Below are positions 1 to 5,651 of a stretch of DNA of 6,686 nucleotides, piece after piece. The notes under the pieces were generated by a model. It was not told the origin of the DNA. It saw only the letters and a program-made list of their open reading frames with translations, and did not search any database. A program made the position numbers and the translations under genes. The first letter of the stretch is position 1. Every line of letters starts with the position of its first letter. Source of the DNA: an uncultured bacterium (lineage in GTDB: Bacteria; Gemmatimonadota; Gemmatimonadetes; Longimicrobiales; RSA9); contig CALKIP010000321.1 of assembly GCA_937995995.1 (NCBI GenBank), positions 1 through 6,686 on the forward strand, given 5' to 3'.

Positions 1-152
1 CCCGGCTCCGGCCGGCCGCGCCGCCCCCCCGCCCCCCCACCGCCGCCCCCCCCCGCCCCCCCCGCGCCCCCCCCCGCGCACGCGCCCGCTTGAGCACCGG
101 CGCCGCCCCCAGCGCCCGGGGCCCGTACGCCGCCCCCGCCCCCCCGACCACC
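1..152. other. Extreme C/G homopolymer tract at window edge, probable sequencing or assembly artefact
   Basis: Only 12 of bases 1-150 are A or T. Plus-strand C runs of 7, 7, 9, 8 and 9 bases lie at 24-30, 32-38, 46-54, 56-63 and 67-75. Composition turns ordinary again from about 151. The tract falls inside the cca frame exactly where the HD-like body domain should be encoded, and instead encodes mainly glycine, with no Asp or His after residue 262. On the minus strand the tract reads as G runs, the pattern left by no-signal cycles in two-colour Illumina chemistry at read ends. A real low-complexity insertion cannot be excluded from sequence alone. Confidence 0.7.
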
Positions 153-938
153 CTCTGCTGAAACGGGCGTTTGGTGCGCCCAGGCACCGAAGCCCTCGCC
201 GGCGCTTTCGGTTCCCGAATCGTCCAGCCCCACGCCGATGGTGCGGTCTAGCTCGGGGTAGAGGATGGCGAGTGCGCCCGACGCGGCGTAGAGGGAGAGT
301 GCCCTCGACGCACGTGGCGTCTTGGTGAAGATCTTCCAGAGCTCTTCCCGGATTCGCTCGGCCGAAAGGCGCGGCAGTTCCGGCGTCGCCTCGACGAGGG
401 CGGTCCACGTATCGGGGTGGATCGTAAGCTCGAAGTGCCCGGCAAAGCGCAGGGCGCGCAGCACCCGGAGGTAGTCCTCCGCGAAGCGCTCGGCCGGCTC
501 GCCCACGGTCCGCAGCCGGCCGGAACGCAGGTCCTCGAGGCCGAGATACGGATCACGCAGCTCGCCCGTCAGCGGGTGCCACGCCAGGGCGTTGCAGGTG
601 AAGTCCCGGCGAGAGAGGTCTTCCTCGATCGTATCGGCGAACTCGACCGTCGCATGCCGCCCGTACGTCTCGATGTCGCGGCGGAAGGTCGTCACCTCGT
701 ACAGTACGCCGTCCCGGGCCAGGACACCGACCGTCCCGTGCTCGATCCCGATCGGCACCGTCCGTCGAAACAGTCGACGCACCTCGTTCGGGCGCGCGCG
801 ACTGGCCAGGTCCCAGTCCCCGGCGGGCAGCCCCAGCACCGAGTCGCGGACCGCGCCGCCGACGGCCCACGTCTCGTGCCCGGCCTCTTCCAGCCGCCGG
901 ACGATCTCGCGTACCGCGCGGGGTGGGTTCAGCTCCAT
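1..938 (-). CDS. cca: CCA-adding tRNA nucleotidyltransferase (class II, PcnB/Cca family), C-terminus missing
   Basis: This enzyme adds or repairs the 3' CCA end of tRNAs in the cytoplasm from CTP and ATP. I read 312 codons from the ATG at 938 with no stop before the window edge. Seen: GGAVRD at residues 27-32 and the metal-binding D-W-D at 41-43 (nucleotidyltransferase head); RRDFTCNAL at 110-118; EDYLRVLRALRFA at 154-166; and LSAERIREE at 191-199. These are the family's head and neck motifs in the right order and spacing. Family members with an HD-type body are usually over 400 residues, so the C-terminal part is missing. Beyond about residue 262 the frame becomes almost pure Gly/Ala/Arg/Pro, which does not resemble the family and is probably sequence error. 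The gene starts 19 bases after the SDR stop, preceded only by a weak GGGG. A poly(A) polymerase of the same superfamily is the alternative. The family call is firm; exact specificity is less so. Confidence 0.93.
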   Translation of the reverse strand, partial: MELNPPRAVREIVRRLEEAGHETWAVGGAVRDSVLGLPAGDWDLASRARPNEVRRLFRRTVPIGIEHGTVGVLARDGVLYEVTTFRRDIETYGRHATVEFADTIEEDLSRRDFTCNALAWHPLTGELRDPYLGLEDLRSGRLRTVGEPAERFAEDYLRVLRALRFAGHFELTIHPDTWTALVEATPELPRLSAERIREELWKIFTKTPRASRALSLYAASGALAILYPELDRTIGVGLDDSGTESAGEGFGAWAHQTPVSAEGGRGGGGGVRAPGAGGGAGAQAGACAGGGAGGAGGGGGGGAGGRRGRPEP

Positions 939-957
939 GGCGCCGTGCCCCGGGGGT

Positions 958-1713
958 TCAGCCGCAAAGGACCGATCCGCCGTTCACGTTTACGGTCTCG
1001 CCCGTGATGTGCCGGGCCAGATCCGAGCAGAGGAAGACGATCGGGCCGGCCACGTCCTCCGGGCTCGCCACACGGCCGAGCGGGATCCCGGCCTCGATCC
1101 GCTCCCTGCCGCCGTCGGCGAACGGCGCCTCGCACATCTCGGTGTCGATCCAGCCGGGCGCTACGCAATTCACCGTGACTCCACGCGGCGCCAACTCCAC
1201 GCACACTCCCTTCACCAGCGAGATCAGCGCACCCTTCGTCGCCGCGTAATCGCCATGGAACGCCTCGCCTCGCTGCCCCGCGGTCGAGCTGACCAGCACG
1301 ATGCGACCGTCGTCGGCGATCATTCTCGCCGCCGCACGCGTCGTGTAGAAGATGGCGTCCAGATTCACCGCCACCGTGCGGCGCCACCGCTCCGCCGACA
1401 TCTCGGCGATCGGCACGTCCTCCGGCGGCCAGACCCCCGCGTTGCCGATGAATATGTCCAGCCCTCCGAACTCCTCGGCCGCACGCCGGAAGACCCGATC
1501 CGCCGTCCCGGGGTCCGCCAGGTCCCCGCCTTCGGCCCACGCCTGCACACCCAGCCGCTCCAGGTCCGCCACCACCGCCTCCGCCTCGCCCTCGCGACGG
1601 TGGTACGTGATCCCCACGTTCGCGCCCGCCCGCGCCAGCATCAGCGCCGTCGCCCGCCCGACCCCGCGCGTCCCCCCGGTCACGACAGCACGTTTCCCCG
1701 AAAGATCGATCAT
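958..1713 (-). CDS. Classical short-chain dehydrogenase/reductase (FabG-like SDR), 251 aa
   Basis: This is an NAD(P)-dependent oxidoreductase with a Rossmann fold, presumably cytoplasmic. Seen: the cofactor-binding TGGTRGVG at residues 12-19; D64 in GGDLAD, which usually contacts the adenine; NAG at 91-93; and the catalytic tetrad N117, S143, Y156 and K160 (YAATK). VAPGWIDTEM and the C-terminal ITGETVNVNGGS are also typical. The length of 251 residues is usual for a classical SDR. The basic stretch H38-R39-R40 after the second strand hints at NADPH preference, which is inference. I chose the ATG at 1713 because the Rossmann strand begins right after it and a Shine-Dalgarno lies just upstream. 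The frame is open further upstream to 1839, but that part is antisense shadow inside gmhA. The substrate cannot be told: it could be a FabG-like 3-oxoacyl reductase or a sugar or alcohol dehydrogenase. It is too short to be the heptose epimerase HldD, an extended SDR. Confidence 0.94.
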   Translation of the reverse strand: MIDLSGKRAVVTGGTRGVGRATALMLARAGANVGITYHRREGEAEAVVADLERLGVQAWAEGGDLADPGTADRVFRRAAEEFGGLDIFIGNAGVWPPEDVPIAEMSAERWRRTVAVNLDAIFYTTRAAARMIADDGRIVLVSSTAGQRGEAFHGDYAATKGALISLVKGVCVELAPRGVTVNCVAPGWIDTEMCEAPFADGGRERIEAGIPLGRVASPEDVAGPIVFLCSDLARHITGETVNVNGGSVLCG

Positions 1714-1719
1714 TTTCTG

Positions 1720-1729
1720 CCTATCCTCT
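1720..1729 (-). promoter_or_regulatory. Ribosome binding site for the SDR gene, overlapping the gmhA stop
   Basis: On the minus strand AGAGGATAGG lies 6 bases before the ATG at 1713 and contains the gmhA stop codon TAG (1723-1721). It supports the 1713 start over the upstream in-frame options and suggests translational coupling with gmhA. Confidence 0.65.
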
Positions 1730-2314
1730 GCCCGTCGAGGCCATCCGGCTCTCCACGATGTCACAGATCGCATGGCCGATCGCCAGGTGAAGCTCCTGGG
1801 CGTGTGCGCCGTCCTCCGTCGGCACGACGATGGCCACATCGACCGCGTCCTTGAGCCGCCCTCCGCCCCGCCCCAGCAGCGCCACCGTCTTCATGCCGAC
1901 GTCGCGCGCCGCTTTCGCCGCCTCGAGCAGGTTCGGCGACTCGCCCGATGTGGAATGCAGGAAGAGGACATCGTCCGCACTCGCCAGCGCCCGGATCTGC
2001 CGCGCGAAGACCTGCTCGAAGCCCAGGTCGTTCGACGCGGCCGTGAGGAGCGAGGTGTCCGTCGTCAGCGCCACCGCGGCGAGCGCCCGACGCGTCCGGC
2101 GGAAGCGCACCACGTACTCCGTGGCCAGGTGCTGCGCATCCGCAGCGGAGCCGCCGTTGCCGCAGAAGAAGAGCGTGCGGCCGGCATCCAACGCGTGCAG
2201 CACCTTCTCGGCGACCTCGGCGATCGTGCCCGAAAGCTCGGCCGCCGTGCGAGTCGCCGTCTCGGCCAGTCCCTCGAGGTGCGCCTCCACCTCACTGACG
2301 ATCGGACTCTTCAT
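1721..2314 (-). CDS. gmhA: Sedoheptulose-7-phosphate isomerase (phosphoheptose isomerase, SIS domain), 197 aa
   Basis: GmhA converts sedoheptulose 7-phosphate to D-glycero-D-manno-heptose 7-phosphate, the first step toward ADP-heptose for lipopolysaccharide core, in the cytoplasm. Seen: an N-terminal helical stretch (1-44); CGNGGSAADAQH at 51-62; E66 in the following helix; ALTTDTSLLTAASNDLGFE at 82-100; the phosphate-binding STSGES at 121-126; and QELHLAIGH at 173-181. E66 and H181 match by motif the catalytic Glu65 and His180 of E. coli GmhA. The related SIS protein DiaA lacks that pair, so I prefer GmhA. The length is normal (about 190-200). The residues before Q173 read A170-H171, where many homologues have an Arg just before I-Q-E. 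The gene sits 8 bases after the small hypothetical gene. No other heptose-pathway gene (hldE, gmhB, hldD) is in the window. Confidence 0.9.
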   Translation of the reverse strand: MKSPIVSEVEAHLEGLAETATRTAAELSGTIAEVAEKVLHALDAGRTLFFCGNGGSAADAQHLATEYVVRFRRTRRALAAVALTTDTSLLTAASNDLGFEQVFARQIRALASADDVLFLHSTSGESPNLLEAAKAARDVGMKTVALLGRGGGRLKDAVDVAIVVPTEDGAHAQELHLAIGHAICDIVESRMASTGRG

Positions 2315-2319
2315 GAGGA

Positions 2320-2324
2320 CACCT
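2320..2324 (-). promoter_or_regulatory. Ribosome binding site for gmhA
   Basis: AGGTG on the minus strand lies 5 bases before the gmhA ATG at 2314 and overlaps the TAG stop (2325-2323) of the preceding gene. It fixes the gmhA start and points to coupled translation. Confidence 0.6.
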
Positions 2325-2772
2325 ATGCCAGCAGCTGTGCAAGTCGCTCCGGGCCGAAGCCTCGGGCAATGGCATCCAGAGCTTCCGGCCCCGCTTCGGC
2401 TGCGGCCTCCATTGCGTACGTCAGCAGCGCATCCGCGCAGAGCAGGTCGAGCGCGGCCTCCCGTTCGCCGGGCGCCTCGAGCACCGTGCGAAGACGGGCG
2501 ACGCCGGCCTCCGCGAGCCGACGCGCGACCGCACCCTGCCCGCTGCGCTCACCGGCGGCACCGACTTCCTCCACCGCGGCGACCGCTTCCGTCGCCTCTG
2601 AACGCTCCTCACGCGACTCGAGCCGAGGCACCTCCACGCCCTCGCCTCGCGCTTCCGGCTGCCCTCGCTCGGCAACGGCGCGAATCGCCTCCGCCATCCG
2701 CTGCCGCAGCGCGTCGGGCGCCTCCGGCACCCGGCGCTCGATCCAGTGCAGTGCGTCGCTCGTCACGCTCAT
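2323..2772 (-). CDS. Hypothetical Ala/Glu-rich helical protein, 149 aa, translationally coupled to alaS
   Basis: I do not recognise this protein. Its ATG at 2772 overlaps the alaS stop by four bases (ATGA), and it ends 8 bases before gmhA, so it fits the operon as a genuine gene. No separate Shine-Dalgarno is obvious, which suits reinitiation after alaS. About 23% of residues are Ala and 15% Glu. Residues 1-36 and 82-149 look helical. Residues 37-80 are a charged, probably flexible linker rich in Glu, Arg and Gly. The C-terminal part, with LLCADALLTYAMEAAAEAG at 110-128 and RGFGPERLAQLL at 137-148, looks the most structured. I see no signal peptide, convincing membrane segment, metal-binding cluster or catalytic motif; there is one Cys (112). 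It is probably a small cytoplasmic protein of unknown role. Being next to alaS does not establish a tRNA function. Confidence 0.8.
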   Translation of the reverse strand: MSVTSDALHWIERRVPEAPDALRQRMAEAIRAVAERGQPEARGEGVEVPRLESREERSEATEAVAAVEEVGAAGERSGQGAVARRLAEAGVARLRTVLEAPGEREAALDLLCADALLTYAMEAAAEAGPEALDAIARGFGPERLAQLLA

Positions 2773-5444
2773 CCGCCGAGCATCCCCCTCACGAAGTCAC
2801 TCGCCCGGCCCAGCGCCTCGGCCACCTTCTCCGGATCGCCGACGCCGCCCTGCGCCATGTGCGGCCGGCCGCCTCCCGAGCCGCCGGTCAGTTTCGCGAC
2901 TTCGCGGACCAACTGATCCGCACGTACGCCCCTGGAGATCAGGTCGTCGGTCACGACCGCGAAGAGCGACGTCTTCTCCGGAAAGCGCGCCGCCAGGACC
3001 GCGGCTCCACTCCCCAGCCGATCGCGCAGCCGGTCGCCGAGCGCGCGCAGATCGTCGGCCGAAGCCACCTCCACCTCCGTCGCGACGACGCGCGCCCCGT
3101 CCACGGTGGCGGCAGCGTCGACCAACTGTCCGACCACGTCCGCCGCGCCCGCCGCCCGTGCCTTCTCGAGCTGCCGTTCCAGCTCGCGCCGCTCCTCGAC
3201 GAGCTGTTCGATGCGCCGCAACAGATTCTCCGGCGACGTCTTGAGGAGCGACGACGCCTCACGGAGAGTCGCCTCCTGCTCCAGTGTGCGCCGGTACGCC
3301 GCCGGGCCGGTCACCGCCTCGATCCGGCGGACACCCGAGGCCACGCCCGACTCGCTCACGATCCGGAACAGCCCGATCGCGCCCGTGTGCCGCACGTGTG
3401 TCCCGCCACACAGCTCCATGCTCACGCCGGGAACCTCGATCACTCGCACGACATCGCCGTACTTCTCGCCGAAGAGCGCCATCGCCCCGCGCTCGACCGC
3501 CTCGGCGTAGCCCACGTAATCCATGCAGACGTCCTCGTCCGCGAGGATCGCCCGGTTGACCTCGTCCTCGACCTGGCGGAGTTCCTCCTCCGTCATCGGC
3601 GCGGGGTGCGAGAAGTCGAAGCGCAGGCGGTCGGGCGCGACCAGCGAACCGCGCTGGAGCACGTGCGTACCCAGCACCTTGCGCAGTGCGGCGTGCAGCA
3701 GGTGTGTCGCCGTGTGGTTGCGCTCCGTATCGTGACGCGTCGGCTGCTCGACCGCGGCCCGCACCCGGATCGGTGCCGAGCCGCCGGGAAAATCGCCGTC
3801 GACGTCGCCCAGCACGGCGATCCGGCCCGAGACCCGGCGCACGTCGTCCACCTCCAACTTCCACCCGTCCCCCTCGACCACGCCCCTGTCGCTGACCTGC
3901 CCGCCGGCCACGGCGTAGAACGGGTTATCTCGGAGTTGCAGCGCGAGCCGCCCGTTTTCCCTGCGGTAGGCGACGATCTCCGTCTCGAGCCGCGTCGTCT
4001 CGTAGCCGACGAACTCCTGCTCCGCCTCCGGCTCCAGCTCCTCCCAGCCCTCGCTCAACGCGTCGGCCGTGAGCGCCTGGCCGGCCGCGCGGCGATCCGC
4101 CCGCGAGCGCTCGCGCTGCTCCTCGAGCGCGGCCTCGAAGCCCTCCACGTCCACCGTGTAGCCGCGCTCCCGGGCGATCAGCTCCGTCAGGTCCAGGGGG
4201 AAACCGAAGGTGTCGTAGAGCCGGAACGCATCTGCCCCCGCAATGACGGGCCGGGGCGTCACCCCCTCGTCCATCGCGGCCCGCTCCTCTGGGGCCGGCT
4301 CCGGCGCGATCTCGTCGATGCGCTCCATCCCGGTGCCGATCGTCTCCAGGAATCGCTCTTCCTCCGTCCGCGTCGCACGCAGCAGGTGCTCGCGCCGCTG
4401 ACGCAGCTCCGGAAAGACGTCGCCCATCTCGTCGACCACCTGGTCGACGACCTCGACGAGCGTCGGCTCGCGCCGGCCCAGGAGCCACGCATGCCGCACC
4501 GCGCGCCGCATGATCCGGCGCAGGACGTAGCCGCGCCCCTCGTTCGTAGGGAAGACGCCATCGGCCATGAGGAACGCCGTCGCCCGCGCATGGTCGGCGA
4601 GTACCCGGTACGAAACGCCGGTCGACGGCGTCTCCTCGTACGGCACGCCGACGACCTCGACCGCGCGCTCGATCAGCGGCGTGAAGAGGTCCGTCTCGTA
4701 GTTCGAATCGACGCCCTGGAGCAGCATCGCGAGCCGCTCCAACCCCATGCCCGTATCGATCGAGGGCTTCGGCAGCGGCGTAAGCTCGCCGTCGGCGCCC
4801 CGGTCGTACTGCATGAAGACCAGATTCCAGAACTCGATGATCTCGTTCCGGTCCGTCAGATCCACGAACGCCTCGACCGTGAGCGGCGCGCCGAGTTCGG
4901 ACGCCGGACGCCGGTCGTAGTGCAGCTCCGAGCACGGGCCGCACGGACCCGTCTCGCCCATCTGCCAGAAATTGTCCTCGTCGCCCAGCCGGAAGATACG
5001 CGACTCCGGCAGCCCGGCCACCTCCTGCCAGAGCGCGTACGCCTCGTCGTCTGAATAATGCACCGTGGCGTACATCCGCTCCTTCTCGAGCCCGAGCCTC
5101 TCCGTCGTCAACTCCCAGCAGAAATGGATCGCCTCGCGCTTGAAGTAGTCGCCGAAGGAGAAGTTGCCGAGCATCTCGAAGAAGGTGTGGTGCCGCGGCG
5201 TCACGCCGACCTCCTCCAGGTCGTTGTGCTTGCCACTCACGCGCAGACACTTTTGCGACGTCACCGCCCGTGGCGTCGGCGGCTCCTCCTCGCCCAGGAA
5301 GATGCGCTTGAACTGCACCATCCCGGCATTCGTGAAGAGGAGCGTCGGATCGTCCTGTGGCACCAGGCTCGAGCTCGGCCGCACCGCGTGGCCGTTCTCC
5401 TCGAAGTATTCCAGGAATGTCTTGCGAATCTCGGAGGCCTTCAT
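2769..5444 (-). CDS. alaS: Alanyl-tRNA synthetase, complete, 891 aa
   Basis: AlaRS charges tRNA-Ala with alanine using ATP and edits mischarged Ser or Gly. Seen in order: the class II catalytic domain, with FTNAGMVQFK at 37-46, VSGKHNDLEEVG at 69-80, RHHTFFEMLGNFSFGDYFK at 84-102, GETGPCGPCSE at 163-173 and the motif 3 segment DTGMGLERL at 230-238; the tRNA-recognition helical domain, with NEGRGYVLRRIMRRAVRH at 301-318; the editing domain, with HTATH (H577, H581) and CGGTH (C679, H683), so all four expected zinc-binding and editing residues are present; a coiled-coil-like stretch around 740-765; and the C-Ala domain ending in GGSGGGRPHMAQGG (854-867). The length is usual for the family. I chose the ATG at 5444 because the conserved N-terminus starts there, 5 bases after AAAGG. 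The same frame runs on to 6302, but that part is antisense to the propeller gene. It is the first gene of the operon. Confidence 0.99.
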   Translation of the reverse strand: MKASEIRKTFLEYFEENGHAVRPSSSLVPQDDPTLLFTNAGMVQFKRIFLGEEEPPTPRAVTSQKCLRVSGKHNDLEEVGVTPRHHTFFEMLGNFSFGDYFKREAIHFCWELTTERLGLEKERMYATVHYSDDEAYALWQEVAGLPESRIFRLGDEDNFWQMGETGPCGPCSELHYDRRPASELGAPLTVEAFVDLTDRNEIIEFWNLVFMQYDRGADGELTPLPKPSIDTGMGLERLAMLLQGVDSNYETDLFTPLIERAVEVVGVPYEETPSTGVSYRVLADHARATAFLMADGVFPTNEGRGYVLRRIMRRAVRHAWLLGRREPTLVEVVDQVVDEMGDVFPELRQRREHLLRATRTEEERFLETIGTGMERIDEIAPEPAPEERAAMDEGVTPRPVIAGADAFRLYDTFGFPLDLTELIARERGYTVDVEGFEAALEEQRERSRADRRAAGQALTADALSEGWEELEPEAEQEFVGYETTRLETEIVAYRRENGRLALQLRDNPFYAVAGGQVSDRGVVEGDGWKLEVDDVRRVSGRIAVLGDVDGDFPGGSAPIRVRAAVEQPTRHDTERNHTATHLLHAALRKVLGTHVLQRGSLVAPDRLRFDFSHPAPMTEEELRQVEDEVNRAILADEDVCMDYVGYAEAVERGAMALFGEKYGDVVRVIEVPGVSMELCGGTHVRHTGAIGLFRIVSESGVASGVRRIEAVTGPAAYRRTLEQEATLREASSLLKTSPENLLRRIEQLVEERRELERQLEKARAAGAADVVGQLVDAAATVDGARVVATEVEVASADDLRALGDRLRDRLGSGAAVLAARFPEKTSLFAVVTDDLISRGVRADQLVREVAKLTGGSGGGRPHMAQGGVGDPEKVAEALGRASDFVRGMLGG

Positions 5445-5449
5445 GGAAG

Positions 5450-5454
5450 CCTTT
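5450..5454 (-). promoter_or_regulatory. Ribosome binding site for alaS
   Basis: AAAGG on the minus strand lies 5 bases before the ATG at 5444. It decides the start within a frame that stays open for 286 more codons upstream. Confidence 0.55.
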
Positions 5455-5488
5455 ACTTGGTCACGGGAATTTGCTCGGCAAGCCGTAC

Positions 5489-5517
5489 AATATACGCACT
5501 CCACACGGTGATGCGAA
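5489..5517 (-). promoter_or_regulatory. Predicted sigma-70-type promoter for the alaS operon
   Basis: On the minus strand the -35 box TTCGCA (5517-5512, 4/6 to consensus) is followed after 17 bases by the -10 box TATATT (5494-5489, 5/6). Transcription would start near 5482, giving a leader of roughly 37 bases, too short for a T-box. The -10 is the most A/T-rich hexamer in the gap. No other promoter is needed for the downstream genes, which are spaced by under 20 bases. Confidence 0.55.
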
Positions 5518-5552
5518 GGGGACCAAACAGGTGGTGCGCACGGCCAACACGC

Positions 5553-5580
5553 TTGACCGACGACGCCCATCGACCACAAT
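5553..5580 (+). promoter_or_regulatory. Possible sigma-70-type promoter for the propeller lipoprotein gene
   Basis: TTGACC (5553-5558, 5/6 to the -35 consensus) is followed after 16 bases by CACAAT (5575-5580, 4/6 to the -10 consensus). It would give a leader of about 65 bases before the ATG at 5652. The -10 box is weak, so this is only a plausible candidate. Confidence 0.35.
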
Positions 5581-5637
5581 CTAGCGGGCGCCGAACCCAC
5601 TCTAGCCCCGACACCTGCGACCACTCCTCCTTTTTCC

Positions 5638-5642
5638 GGGAG
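5638..5642 (+). promoter_or_regulatory. Ribosome binding site for the propeller lipoprotein gene
   Basis: GGGAG lies 9 bases before the ATG at 5652. The chosen ATG is followed directly by a lipoprotein signal peptide, which agrees with this start. Confidence 0.5.
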
Positions 5643-5651
5643 ACCAACCCC

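Larger units (their letters stand above)
5445..5651. promoter_or_regulatory. Divergent intergenic region between alaS and the propeller lipoprotein gene
   Basis: This 207-base gap separates two genes transcribed away from each other, so both promoters should lie here. It is richer in A/T than the flanking genes. Besides the two promoter candidates and the ribosome binding sites it holds a perfect 8-base palindrome GTGCGCAC at 5534-5541, between the two -35 boxes, and two copies of TCTAGC at 5580-5585 and 5601-5606, 21 bases apart on the same strand. I see no tRNA, riboswitch or strong terminator hairpin. Confidence 0.6.

Noticed and set aside
1..152. A tandem repeat, CRISPR-like array or functional G-quadruplex element
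   Set aside because: There is no regular repeat unit or spacer pattern; the irregular homopolymers fit base-calling error better, although a quadruplex would be possible if the tract were real.
1714..1839. An earlier start for the SDR giving 42 extra residues
   Set aside because: The extra part overlaps gmhA, is Arg-rich without homology, and the Rossmann fold begins right after the ATG at 1713, which has its own ribosome binding site.
1721..2314. DiaA-type (DnaA-binding) SIS protein instead of GmhA
   Set aside because: The catalytic Glu and His that DiaA lacks are present at 66 and 181.
592..3244. Overlapping plus-strand frames of 420 and 630 codons opposite cca, SDR and gmhA
   Set aside because: Low-complexity Arg/Pro/Ser translations with no recognisable motif, antisense to genes with intact catalytic residues.
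1830..5054. A plus-strand open frame of 1074 codons antisense to gmhA, the small gene and alaS
   Set aside because: It lies wholly opposite three genes with clear motifs or operon fit, its translation is Arg/Pro/Ala/His-rich without any domain, and such frames are common in high-GC DNA.
5445..5488. T-box or other riboswitch leader for alaS
   Set aside because: The predicted leader is about 37 bases, far too short, and only a 4-bp hairpin (TTGC-CGA-GCAA) is visible in it.
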